NCBI GenBank assembly: GCA_016708435.1
Contig: JADJFV010000031.1
Location: forward strand, 62,001 to 126,000
Source of the DNA: Leptospiraceae bacterium
GTDB taxonomy: Bacteria; Spirochaetota; Leptospiria; Leptospirales; Leptospiraceae
Length of the DNA: 64,000 nt
Direction of reading: 5' to 3'
Every line of letters starts with the position of its first letter. The first letter of the stretch is position 1. Shown in pieces: positions 1 through 9,139 of this stretch. The notes under the pieces are model-generated. The model was not told where the DNA came from and searched no databases. It saw only the letters and a list, made by a program, of their open reading frames with translations. The translations under genes were made by a program, and so were the position numbers.

Positions 1-293
1 GATTCCAATTCATCTTCTGGAATCTCAGCATCGACGGCAACAATTACTATCCGATATTTATCACTCGAAAAAATTACAATTCCATCATTGGCGGTTTTCT
101 TATTTATCCTCAACTTATAGCGAAGCTCAAGCTCACGCTGAATCGTGGCGGAGTTAAAGATAGGCTCTTCTTCTAGTAAAATGATTCCAGATACTGTGTT
201 GCTGAAACTTTTGTCATTTCCCATGTAAATGATAATCAACACAAATAAGGCAAGTAAAACAATTACAAACAGTAAAATTCCAAGTTTAATCAT
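1..293 (-). CDS. Partial membrane-anchored protein of unknown function (C-terminus off the window)
   Basis: An open frame runs from ATG at 293 to the window edge, giving about 97 residues. It starts MIKLGILLF, has one hydrophobic segment at about residues 4-24, and continues as a soluble domain with alternating hydrophobic and charged residues. The start overlaps the rarA stop by 8 bases (ATGATTAA), typical of translational coupling, so it is probably the last visible gene of the small-Cys-protein/rarA operon. I do not recognise the family. The single N-terminal helix suggests a protein anchored in the inner membrane. Confidence 0.6.
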   Translation of the reverse strand, partial: MIKLGILLFVIVLLALFVLIIIYMGNDKSFSNTVSGIILLEEEPIFNSATIQRELELRYKLRINKKTANDGIVIFSSDKYRIVIVAVDAEIPEDELE

Positions 294-1560
294 ATTTCTT
301 CCTACCAGTTTTTTCCCATAGAGATTTTAGTCTTTCTTTTAAATTTTTATCAGTTCCTTGGTTTGTCGGAAAATAAAATTGTGGTGGAGAATTTTTCAAT
401 TCCTCTGGAAAATAATTCTCAATAAAAAAATGATCAGGCAGATCATGTGGATACTTATAATTTTCCGATGCACCTTCTTTTTTATGAAGGAATGTAGGAG
501 CATTGCGCAAATGATTGGGTATCGTAACTTGAACTCCATTTTTGCGGATAAACAAAGATGCCTCATCGAGTGCTTTATAGGATGCATTTGATTTTGGACA
601 ACTCGCTAGAAAAGCAGTTACCTGCCCGAGAATAATTCTACCTTCAGGCATACCAATCCTTTCAATTGCAGTAAGTGCACTCACTGCGAGAGGTAGTGCT
701 TGCATAGATGCATTACCAATATCCTCAGAGGCTAATATTATTAATCTCCTAATGATAAAAATTGGATCTTCGCCTCCTTCTAGCATACAAGCCAGATAAT
801 AAAGAGCTGCATCTGGATCGGAACCACGAACAGATTTAATAAATGCAGAAATGAAATCATAATGATTTTCTTTATTGCGATCGTAATTGAAAACTTGAGA
901 AGAAAGATAAGCCTCAATGCTTTCCTTGTTCCAGCCATTTTCATCTGGTTCAATGGTGTGAAGTGCTTCTAAAATTCCAAGTAACCTTCTTGCATCGCCC
1001 CCGCTGGCATGTATAATCAGATTTTTACAGTCTACGTCTAATCGAATGCTTGTATTTTCTTTTTCAATGCCACGATCTAATATCAATAAAAGTTCTGATT
1101 CAGAAAGAGAACTCAATTTATAAATCTGGCATCTAGACAATAAAGGTCTATTGATCCGAAACGCGGGATTCTCCGTAGTAGCCGCTACTAAAATAATAAG
1201 TCCTGACTCTACCGCTTCCAATAAAGTATCTTGCTGCGAAGTAGAAAAGCGATGTATTTCATCGAGAAATAAGAGGATACTTCCTATTTTGCGCGCATCC
1301 GCAATTAGGTCTTTTACTTCTTTTACACCCACAGAAATTGCACTTAGATGTCTGTAATTTAATTTCCAATTTTTGCTCAGGATTCTAGCTAAAGTAGTTT
1401 TCCCTGTTCCAGGCGGTCCATAGAGAATCATCGATACAGGACGTTTTAATTTCTTTAACACTTGAATGGTCTGAGTCTGACCTATTACATCTTCAAAACT
1501 CTCAGGTCTCGCCCTAGAAGCTAATGGTTCATAGCCGCTTGCAAATAAATTTTCAGCCAA
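286..1560 (-). CDS. rarA: RarA/MgsA-type replication-associated AAA+ recombination protein
   Basis: A 424-residue clamp-loader-like AAA+ ATPase that acts at stalled replication forks in the cytoplasm. Walker A is GPPGTGKT at residues 48-55, Walker B plus sensor is FLDEIHRF at about 98-105, and the ATTENPAF sensor-1 region typical of RarA follows. The C-terminal half (SGGDARRLLG, then the GGEDPIFIIRRLIILASEDIG region) is the RarA-specific tetramerisation part. Length matches the family. The start is TTG at 1560, preceded by AAGGAG about 10 bases upstream. It overlaps the upstream small gene by 8 bases and the downstream membrane gene by 8 bases, so the three look like one coupled operon. Confidence 0.95.
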   Translation of the reverse strand: MAENLFASGYEPLASRARPESFEDVIGQTQTIQVLKKLKRPVSMILYGPPGTGKTTLARILSKNWKLNYRHLSAISVGVKEVKDLIADARKIGSILLFLDEIHRFSTSQQDTLLEAVESGLIILVAATTENPAFRINRPLLSRCQIYKLSSLSESELLLILDRGIEKENTSIRLDVDCKNLIIHASGGDARRLLGILEALHTIEPDENGWNKESIEAYLSSQVFNYDRNKENHYDFISAFIKSVRGSDPDAALYYLACMLEGGEDPIFIIRRLIILASEDIGNASMQALPLAVSALTAIERIGMPEGRIILGQVTAFLASCPKSNASYKALDEASLFIRKNGVQVTIPNHLRNAPTFLHKKEGASENYKYPHDLPDHFFIENYFPEELKNSPPQFYFPTNQGTDKNLKERLKSLWEKTGRKKYD

Positions 1561-1780
1561 GACTATTTAACTCCTTCTTAATTGATTGCAAGCATTCATA
1601 AATTGTTTCCGAGCAAATATTGCATCCACTATTACAGCACACCAAAGATGACTCATCCACCCTTCCATCTAGGAGTGCGTCTATTCTTGATTTGACGTAA
1701 TGTGGAAGACCGTATCTATCTAAATAGTCCACAATAATCATAGATTTATCCGGCGGAAATAATTCCTGTTGTTCACTCAT
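1553..1780 (-). CDS. Small Cys-motif protein upstream of rarA
   Basis: A 75-residue protein starting MSEQQELFPP. Residues about 48-63 carry a dense cysteine cluster, CCNSGCNICSETIYEC, which could bind a metal or an Fe-S cluster. I see no signal peptide or membrane segment. It overlaps the TTG start of rarA by 8 bases, so it is probably co-translated with it and may have a role in DNA metabolism; that is inference from position only. No clear Shine-Dalgarno precedes its ATG. A perfect palindrome lies 13 bases upstream. Family not recognised. Confidence 0.6.
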   Translation of the reverse strand: MSEQQELFPPDKSMIIVDYLDRYGLPHYVKSRIDALLDGRVDESSLVCCNSGCNICSETIYECLQSIKKELNSLG

Positions 1781-1792
1781 AATACTAAAATG

Positions 1793-1824
1793 TAAAATAA
1801 GGTTTATTTATCATCCTTATTTTA
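1793..1824. promoter_or_regulatory. Perfect 10-bp inverted repeat upstream of the rarA operon
   Basis: TAAAATAAGG at 1793-1802 and CCTTATTTTA at 1815-1824 are exact reverse complements with a 12-base spacer. The site ends 13 bases before the ATG at 1780 of the small Cys protein. It could be an operator or an AT-rich hairpin in the 5-prime leader. No run of T follows the arm in the direction of transcription, so a terminator for a neighbouring gene is less likely. Confidence 0.4.
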
Positions 1825-1927
1825 TCTTCGGTAAAAAATCCATTCCCGCAAACTTTTAAAACTAAAGCCAAACAAGAAATTAAACAGTAGACTATATCAA
1901 TACTGAGTAAAATGGCATTGACTCCAT

Positions 1928-2433
1928 TTTACTCATCCTTACACACTTTCGGAAGTAGGGAATAATAAGGCTAATCTGCAAAGACTTTTTAGGTTTGGAG
2001 GATTTCCTGAAAGCTTTGAAAAGTTTTTGCATAGATGGCATACAGAGCTTATCCACAAGTTGGTAAAAACTGACTTACGTGATTTGGAAAATGTTCAAGA
2101 TCTAGACAAGATTCAACTATTGGCAGAAACTTTGCCAACTCGAATTGGGTCTCCTCTTTCTTATAAGACTCTTGCTGAAGATTTACAAATTCACTTTAAA
2201 ACATGTAAGCGATGGATAGGAATTTTAGATTCTCTCTACTATGCATTCGTAATATCACCATTTGGCGCTCCAAAAATTAGAGCAGTAAAAAAAAACAAAA
2301 ACTTTATCTCGCTGATTTTAGTCAGGTAGAAGATTTAGGTGCTCGCTTTAAAAATATGGTCGCTTGCCAACTATTAAAGTCTTGTCATTTTCAGGAAGAC
2401 ACTAAGGGACAAAATATCAATTATCCCCTTTAA
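1928..2433 (+). pseudogene. Decayed C-terminal fragment of a DUF4143-type AAA ATPase
   Basis: The frame from 1928 reads FTHPYTLSEV, then RLFRFGGFPESF, DLRDLENVQD, RIGSPLSYKTLAEDL, KTCKRWIGILDSLYY and ISPFGAPKIRA. This is the recognisable C-terminal part of the AAA_14/DUF4143 family (predicted ATPases common in mobile and accessory regions). After the poly-A run near 2286-2295 the frame is lost. In the other frame it continues KLYLADFSQVEDLGARFKNMVACQLLKSC and stops at TAA 2431-2433. The P-loop N-terminal half is missing and the C-terminus is short. It is a relic with at least one frameshift and is not expected to be functional. Confidence 0.8.
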
Positions 2434-2556
2434 TGAATTTTGTAAATTAGAAAGATAATTCAGGATAATATTGTTTTCATATATATAACTTGACTTTTCT
2501 TTATAAAAATAAATTAATGCTCTTAGCTTTCGCTAAAGAACAGCGAGGAATAATAT

Positions 2557-4446
2557 ATGTTAGCAAGACTAATACTATTACATAAGAAAATCAACCTATG
2601 GTCGTTTTATATCACATCGCTATTACTTGCAGTTGTAGTAGTCGGATTTTGGTTTTTATTATTCATTGCCATGATCTTCCAAGCAAAAACATCTTTCAAA
2701 GATGCGTTTATCATATTACTCATTGCAGTCATAACGAGTTTTCTATCCATTCAGCTCTTCTTATTCACAAAGAGAAAATACAATGAAGTGAAAAATGAAA
2801 CGATTGAATCACAAGAAAAGAAAATGGAAGAATGGAAAGCCAAGATGAATCAATTAGTAGATATGGTAAAGCAATCTCCGCTGGCTAAACCCCAATTCAA
2901 AATTCAAAATCCTATCGACATTATAAGACCAACGGAAGATACTTTGAATAAGAATCCTTACCCGCAAGATAGGGATTCTCCTGAAAAATCGGAAAGTGAA
3001 AATTTTAAAAACGTAGAATACCTTAAATTAACCGCAGAGGATTTCAAAAAACTAAATAAAATAATTGAAAAAGAAATATTCATTTTCAATGCAACCCTGC
3101 CGGGTATTTCGAACGTCTTAAAAAAAATTAAAATTGATGAAGAAGATATTTTTAGATCCATATTAGAATCTTATCCAGAAGTTCAACAGGCTTCCTTTCT
3201 TCAACCTAACAAGGATTCAAGTGAAGGAGCATATCACTATTACCTGCGAAATCTTCTAAAAACAGGATTTGAGTTAAATAAGGCAAACTATGCTTCTCTG
3301 TTTAAAATAGTGGAAGAAGTCACCACCCTCTTCCAGATAAAACCGAAAATTCGTATTTTTAAAGTAAAACAAGGTGGAACTGAAAACGCATTTGTAATTT
3401 CTTCCGGCGACAACTTAATATTAGCCTTTTGCGATAATTTGTTAAATCTAATTAAGGATGAGAAAGAGCTTAGGTATGTGGTGGGGCATGAGTTAGGACA
3501 TTTCGTTTATAAGCATGGCGAATCCTCCATACATAATAATATTTTTGCGCTTCATCGGTCCAATAGAGAATTATCCTATGATGAAAAATGTTTTCTAGCT
3601 TCGCAGAACGGACTTTTTTTTCTTTCCATATCTTGTTTAATCAGACAAATTCAAGAATTAAATGCAGATAGAGCCGGGTTATTTGCATCCGGAGATTTCG
3701 AAAGTTCTGTGAGCGCAAGCTTGAAAGTATCCGCAGGCAATATTGACGAATTTGGACTCTATAATTCAAAGGATTATTTAAAACAAGCTACTCATCTGAT
3801 GAAATTAGGAAATTACTTTGAATTAAATGACATTTTTAGAACTCACCCAATAGAGGCACTTCGAGTGAAAGCATTGGAATATTTTTACCTTTCTGACCTA
3901 TACAGCGAAATAATCAAACCCACACCAACCAAGTATAAAGCAGAATTATTTATCAAGGAGTTATTTAAAATTATCCCCATATCCTTTATGATAGAAGGCA
4001 TGGAAAAACCTATTGGCAATTACATCACGGGTGAGGTATTTTTACTACTAAGCGCATACGGTGTAATGCTTGCCGATAAGAAAAAAGATAGAAGGGAATT
4101 AGATTATTTTAAAAAAATGGAAATTCAATTTTCCCATCATTACAATACCTTGGATATAGTAAAACGTACCGATTTTTTAAATCAGACAAAGGAAAGACAA
4201 AAAATAATTCTAAAAGAATACGCCGAGAAAATTAAAGAAGATAATCCTGATTATGCCCGAATTATCATCGACAATATGATTCAAATCGCAAAAATAGATT
4301 CTAAAATTACATTTGAAGAAATTCAATTTATCCTTACAATCTCTGAATGGATGAATGCAACTGATTTATGTCAGTCAGAGTTACAAAATCATTTTGGTTG
4401 GAAATTTGCTTTAGACGAAGAAGGAAATGTAATGAGAGAAGCTTAA
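2557..4446 (+). CDS. Membrane-bound M48 family metalloprotease with TerB-like C-terminal region
   Basis: A 629-residue protein. Two N-terminal membrane segments (about residues 20-42 and 48-70) are followed by a charged helical stretch. A zinc metalloprotease core follows, with HELGH at 311-315 and the third ligand region ELNAD at about 367-371, as in M48 (HtpX/Ste24-like) peptidases. The C-terminal third is helical with TerB-like acidic patterns (GVMLADKKKDRREL near 495 and QIAKIDSKITFEEIQF near 590); that assignment is tentative. It is preceded by GAGGAATAATAT before the ATG. It converges with the gene on the other strand, with 2 bases between the stops. Probable role: quality control of membrane or envelope proteins. 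Confidence 0.8.
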   Translation: MLARLILLHKKINLWSFYITSLLLAVVVVGFWFLLFIAMIFQAKTSFKDAFIILLIAVITSFLSIQLFLFTKRKYNEVKNETIESQEKKMEEWKAKMNQLVDMVKQSPLAKPQFKIQNPIDIIRPTEDTLNKNPYPQDRDSPEKSESENFKNVEYLKLTAEDFKKLNKIIEKEIFIFNATLPGISNVLKKIKIDEEDIFRSILESYPEVQQASFLQPNKDSSEGAYHYYLRNLLKTGFELNKANYASLFKIVEEVTTLFQIKPKIRIFKVKQGGTENAFVISSGDNLILAFCDNLLNLIKDEKELRYVVGHELGHFVYKHGESSIHNNIFALHRSNRELSYDEKCFLASQNGLFFLSISCLIRQIQELNADRAGLFASGDFESSVSASLKVSAGNIDEFGLYNSKDYLKQATHLMKLGNYFELNDIFRTHPIEALRVKALEYFYLSDLYSEIIKPTPTKYKAELFIKELFKIIPISFMIEGMEKPIGNYITGEVFLLLSAYGVMLADKKKDRRELDYFKKMEIQFSHHYNTLDIVKRTDFLNQTKERQKIILKEYAEKIKEDNPDYARIIIDNMIQIAKIDSKITFEEIQFILTISEWMNATDLCQSELQNHFGWKFALDEEGNVMREA

Positions 4447-4448
4447 TA

Positions 4449-6467
4449 CTATTTTTTCTCTAAAACTTCAACTCGTTCCAATCCAAAGTATTTATACCGA
4501 GGACGTGTTCTTTCTTTTTGATCTAGCAAATCCCAGTCTTGAAAGAAAATGGATCCAAAGAGTTCGGGTATACGGTGAAATTCTGCTCCGATATAAATAC
4601 TAGGTCCGAGAGCAATATTGATATTAGCCGTAGTGTATTTAGGAAAGCTGTATTTATGCTCATTAGAATTCTTATCCGAATCAAAACAGAGTCTAAGATA
4701 ATAAGAAAAACAGTTTCCAAAATTTGCGCCTATAGCTCCGTAATAAACTCTTTTTTCTAATTCTTTTCTTTTAAGATACTCAGAATTATAGCTTTGCGTT
4801 TTTCGACGTGCTTCCTTATAATCAATAGTCGTTACGAGTTCATGAAGTGACGAACCCTCTTCTATATCTGTTTGTATTCCATAAGCAGTCGAAGATTCCA
4901 CTAATAATTCAGTATATATCAACGGACTCCCTCCAAACACCAAAATCTCTGCGCCTACACCAAGTCCATATCCAAACTTAAAAACAAATATATCTGTTAT
5001 TCCACGAATGACATTTCCGACATAGCGAACGGGGGCTAGTGCAATGTTTTGTGGGCTAATCAGAGTTTGCTTTTCGCTGTCTAAATTGATTTCTTTTGCA
5101 AGAGAATTGTAATTAGCAACAATGTCCTTTTCTAGGAATTCAGGGTAAGCTTCAATCATTGCCTTGGCTTGATTCATAAATTGAATGGAGCGCTCTTTAC
5201 GCTCCAATTGAGCAGACTTATTTTGCATAGAGCCTTCTAAGATAGAGCGAGAATTCTCTGATTCGCCAAATTGCAAATAGCCTTTCGTTCTACCCGAAAC
5301 ATACGCAGTTCCTGATTTTACAGTCAAAGCAATCTTAGCAGAAATTTGTTCCTGGTAACTGGCTAATTCTAAATATTCGCTATAATTCTTCCAAATAGGC
5401 TCAATAGATCTATATTTTGTTAGAGCTTTTTTAAATTGAAGAGATTGATAGTCTTCATCTCCGGAAAACTCTATTCGAGATAGGTATACTTTCATTATCC
5501 CCTCTGTCCTCTGCTTAAGTGCTTTTTCGATTTTGTCAGACTTTGCATAATCAGGTAGCACTCTATACTTTTTCCACTCCTCCAAATAGCCTTGAAAGTA
5601 AATGAGTATATCTTCCTTTGCAATAGGCTGTAAACTCTTAGGAATACTTTCATCCTTTGCTTGAAGCAAACTGGCATATCCCGCTGTGGATGAAAGTAAG
5701 ACTCTATTTTGTATACTTCCAATGAGTGGTTTGAGTTTCTTTTCAGTTGCATCTTGAAGAGTGAAAATGGAATTCATAATTTTCAAATATCCATCTGATG
5801 CCTCTAGATATTTCTTATTCTTATAGTCCTCGTCTGCTTTTCGTGTATACTCAGTCACTCCTTCGAGGAAGGAAGCAGGTAAACCATCACCGGATGCGAA
5901 TTGCATTGGCTGTAGACTTACGCCCGTTATCTTCGGAATGGATAGTTCATTCAATTTGAATTCTGAATCTGGATTGAGTGGATTTCTGGCAATCGTATAA
6001 TTTTTATCTTTTAAAGCCTTCACCATTTCGGGAACCAGGTAATGCATTTCCCATTCAGTAAACTCTAAATAGACTTTGTTATTTATTCTAAGCTCTGTAT
6101 TATTCGGACTCAGTTGAATGCTCTGTAATGAAAGTTGTAAAATAGAATTGTTCATCTGTAGGCTACTCGTGATTAATTCCTGAAACTGTAAACTATTCGC
6201 CAAGTAATTCAAGAACTCAGTATCCGCTCCAATAGACTGTGAAATCTTTCCTTGCTTTAGAATTGCAATGCTTGCATCGTCAGATAGAACATTTGAGTCA
6301 GGGTAAATACGAATTACACTCAACACTAAAAGATTTTCTATTTTCTTAGAGATAGAAGCTGGAACCAAGGAGCCTCTATCAATTCCCTTTACATAGATTT
6401 TGTTTTCTTTTGCAATGAGTGGAGAAATAACCAGAAAGGTGAGAAGTAAAAGTATTCTTTTCATCAT
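4449..6467 (-). CDS. Large secreted protein of unknown function
   Basis: A 672-residue protein with a clear signal peptide (MMKRILLLLTFLVISPLIAKE). The N-terminal 150 residues have the alternating pattern of a periplasmic domain resembling the beginning of TolB-like or FlgT/LpoB-type proteins (IYVKGIDRGSLVPASISKKI, then segments on SIQLSPNN); this is only a resemblance. The middle is helical and TPR-like. The C-terminal 200 residues contain Gly-rich and aromatic strands (FKFGYGLGVGAEILVFGG, IGANFGNCFSYYLRLCFD) suggesting membrane-associated beta structure. I do not recognise the family. Monocistronic, convergent with the M48 gene and divergent from the tail-collar gene. Confidence 0.65.
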   Translation of the reverse strand: MMKRILLLLTFLVISPLIAKENKIYVKGIDRGSLVPASISKKIENLLVLSVIRIYPDSNVLSDDASIAILKQGKISQSIGADTEFLNYLANSLQFQELITSSLQMNNSILQLSLQSIQLSPNNTELRINNKVYLEFTEWEMHYLVPEMVKALKDKNYTIARNPLNPDSEFKLNELSIPKITGVSLQPMQFASGDGLPASFLEGVTEYTRKADEDYKNKKYLEASDGYLKIMNSIFTLQDATEKKLKPLIGSIQNRVLLSSTAGYASLLQAKDESIPKSLQPIAKEDILIYFQGYLEEWKKYRVLPDYAKSDKIEKALKQRTEGIMKVYLSRIEFSGDEDYQSLQFKKALTKYRSIEPIWKNYSEYLELASYQEQISAKIALTVKSGTAYVSGRTKGYLQFGESENSRSILEGSMQNKSAQLERKERSIQFMNQAKAMIEAYPEFLEKDIVANYNSLAKEINLDSEKQTLISPQNIALAPVRYVGNVIRGITDIFVFKFGYGLGVGAEILVFGGSPLIYTELLVESSTAYGIQTDIEEGSSLHELVTTIDYKEARRKTQSYNSEYLKRKELEKRVYYGAIGANFGNCFSYYLRLCFDSDKNSNEHKYSFPKYTTANINIALGPSIYIGAEFHRIPELFGSIFFQDWDLLDQKERTRPRYKYFGLERVEVLEKK

Positions 6468-6823
6468 AAATCCATTCTATCGCAACCCTAGGACAAATTA
6501 CAGCAAGGATTTTAATTAATTTGTCAAGTTGTAAGTCGAAAGATAATTCGACGAGAAAAGTTTATAATAGCCTTAATCTGAATAGACTTTGCGAAGACGC
6601 TGGTTTGCGACCAAGCAAGCGAGACGATAGTTATTAAACCAATGGCAGATTTCTTGTAAAGAATCAATTAGTCTGTTTAATAGAATTTATTACCAATAAT
6701 GGATTGACCTTGTAAAATACTTCACGATATATTCATGAAAAGAGTAATTAAAATACTTAGCGAAATGAATTGAATGTATTTAACTAGATTAACAAAATAG
6801 AAAAAAGTTATAGGAGCCAACCA
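6468..6823. other. 356-bp intergenic region between divergent genes
   Basis: AT-rich, with no supported gene. It must hold promoters for both flanking genes. The best candidate for the rightward gene is TTGACC (6704-6709), an 18-base spacer, and TATATT (6728-6733). AGGAG at 6812-6816 serves the ATG at 6824. Confidence 0.5.
6704..6733 (+). promoter_or_regulatory. Candidate sigma-70 promoter for the tail-collar gene
   Basis: TTGACC and TATATT separated by 18 bases, about 90 bp upstream of the ATG. Five of six bases match the consensus in each box. Judged by eye only. Confidence 0.35.
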
Positions 6824-7702
<879 letters not shown>

Positions 7703-7713
7703 CTTCTTAACCA

Positions 7714-7809
7714 GTCATTTCGAACAGCCTCACCGTGAGAAATCTATTTGCCTTAGAACGAATCGCTTTAAGCAAGATAGACCTCTCACGAACTGCTGTT
7801 CGAGGTGAC
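7714..7809. repeat. Palindromic GTCATTTCGAAC / GTTCGAGGTGAC element
   Basis: The left arm (7714-7750) and the right arm (about 7772-7809) are imperfect reverse complements: GTCATTTCGAACAGC and GTGAGAAATCTATTT pair with CTCTCACGAA and GCTGTTCGAGGTGAC. The same motif is read into the upstream gene at about 6977-7040 and recurs at 59254-59405. No coding capacity seen. Confidence 0.75.
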
Positions 7810-7838
7810 CGTGGTTGTGCCAAATAGAAATTATCCGT

Positions 7839-7866
7839 TTCCTACCTTCGTGTTCTTCGTGCTTTC
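7839..7866. repeat. Half copy of the CACGAAG/CTTCGTG repeat family
   Basis: CTTCGTGTTCTTCGTGC sits here without an opposing arm. It matches the right arm of the fuller copies at 16771, 18400, 44491 and 58264. Confidence 0.55.
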
Positions 7867-7924
7867 CCACCCATCGCCCGCTCACCAACAGCCGAGCTAT
7901 GCGATAAAACTCTCTTGTATAGCA

Positions 7925-7942
7925 GGTTGAAATTATTCAACC
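7925..7942 (+). terminator. Possible weak terminator after the tail-collar gene
   Basis: A perfect hairpin, GGTTGAA-ATTA-TTCAACC, is followed six bases later by six T. The stem is only 7 bp, so this is a modest candidate. Confidence 0.35.
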
Positions 7943-7975
7943 CCTACGTTTTTTGTGTTTATGAATCTTTCGAAT

Positions 7976-9127
7976 TCAAACCCCAACAATTGCGAGAATA
8001 AACTCGTCCAAGCGTGTAACAGCGTGCTTTTTCCATTGAAAAATTCCATTCGTATAATCGCATAATCCAGATTTAACCCAACTATGAATTAATTCTTCTA
8101 ACCTTTCTTTTTTATCTGGTATTAAAACGAAAAATGAAACCAAATCAAAAGGAATGAATAATCTAAATAAACAAAGTGCTAATTCATCTAGATAGACTGG
8201 ACTTTCATAGGCTAATCCAAATTCACCGCTTGTATACTTATCAATCGAGCGATGATTAAAATAACGACCCTTATCTGTAAACCCATGTGCCCCCGGTCCT
8301 AAAGATAGATATTTCTCCATCGTCCAATATTTTAGATTGTGACGGGATTCTTCGCCTTCTTTGCAATAATTGGAAACTTCATATTGCTTGTAGCCTTTTG
8401 CCCCGAGTAAATTAGGTAGAGTTTGCAGTATTTCTAATTGTAAATCTTCATTCGGAGGTTTGGCTTGTTTCTTTTTTAACTGTTTAGCGTATTCAGTTCC
8501 TTTCTCGACAGTTAAACTATATAGGCTAATATGTGTTACTCTCGCATCAATACTTCGATTTAAGTCAGACAAAAACATATCCAAAGTCTGTCCCGGAATC
8601 CCATAAATCAAATCAATGCCAAAACGCTTGATATTAGAAGAAGAAAGATGATCTAGAACCTGTGAATATTTTTCTTCGTCGTTGTAACGATCTAATGTTG
8701 TAAGCAAGTCTTTATGAAAACTTTGAATCCCTGCATTCACGCGGTTTACGCCTATTTTGTGCATAAGAGCAAGTTTTTCAGGAGAAATATCTTCTGGATT
8801 CATCTCCATCGTAAACTCAGTATTTTCTGCAAAGTTGAGTTTGGATTTTATATAGTCCAATAATTCTGTGAGCAAATCTAAATTAGCCAGAGAAGGAGTT
8901 CCTCCACCAATGAAGATTGTATCAAAAGTATAATTTAGAATGGAAGAATCTAAACTTATACGAAGCTCAAATTCCTTTTTATAATTTTCAAATAAAGAAC
9001 TCTGATCGGGTGTTTTATTTTTCCCGATTCCTACTGAATAAAAATCGCAGTAGGAACATTTGTGAATACAATAAGGAAAGTGAAGGTATAATCCAGCGTA
9101 ACCGCTTCGATAAGAAATCGTGTTCAA
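7976..9127 (-). CDS. hemW: HemW-like radical SAM protein (haem chaperone family)
   Basis: A 383-residue cytoplasmic protein. The N-terminus has the radical-SAM 4Fe-4S motif CIHKCSYCDF (CxxxCxxC, residues about 20-27), preceded by LYLHFPY as in HemW. FIGGGTPS, MEMNPED, NRVNAGIQSF and IYGIPGQT are the usual SAM-binding and barrel motifs. The HemW C-terminal signature region SRHNLKYW and LGPGAHGF is present. The family was long annotated as oxygen-independent coproporphyrinogen oxidase but is now regarded as a haem-binding chaperone. The start is TTG 9127; no in-frame ATG lies nearby. It lies 12 bases downstream of nagZ and is probably co-transcribed. Confidence 0.9.
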   Translation of the reverse strand: MNTISYRSGYAGLYLHFPYCIHKCSYCDFYSVGIGKNKTPDQSSLFENYKKEFELRISLDSSILNYTFDTIFIGGGTPSLANLDLLTELLDYIKSKLNFAENTEFTMEMNPEDISPEKLALMHKIGVNRVNAGIQSFHKDLLTTLDRYNDEEKYSQVLDHLSSSNIKRFGIDLIYGIPGQTLDMFLSDLNRSIDARVTHISLYSLTVEKGTEYAKQLKKKQAKPPNEDLQLEILQTLPNLLGAKGYKQYEVSNYCKEGEESRHNLKYWTMEKYLSLGPGAHGFTDKGRYFNHRSIDKYTSGEFGLAYESPVYLDELALCLFRLFIPFDLVSFFVLIPDKKERLEELIHSWVKSGLCDYTNGIFQWKKHAVTRLDEFILAIVGV

Positions 9128-9139
9128 AGCTTAGATTTA

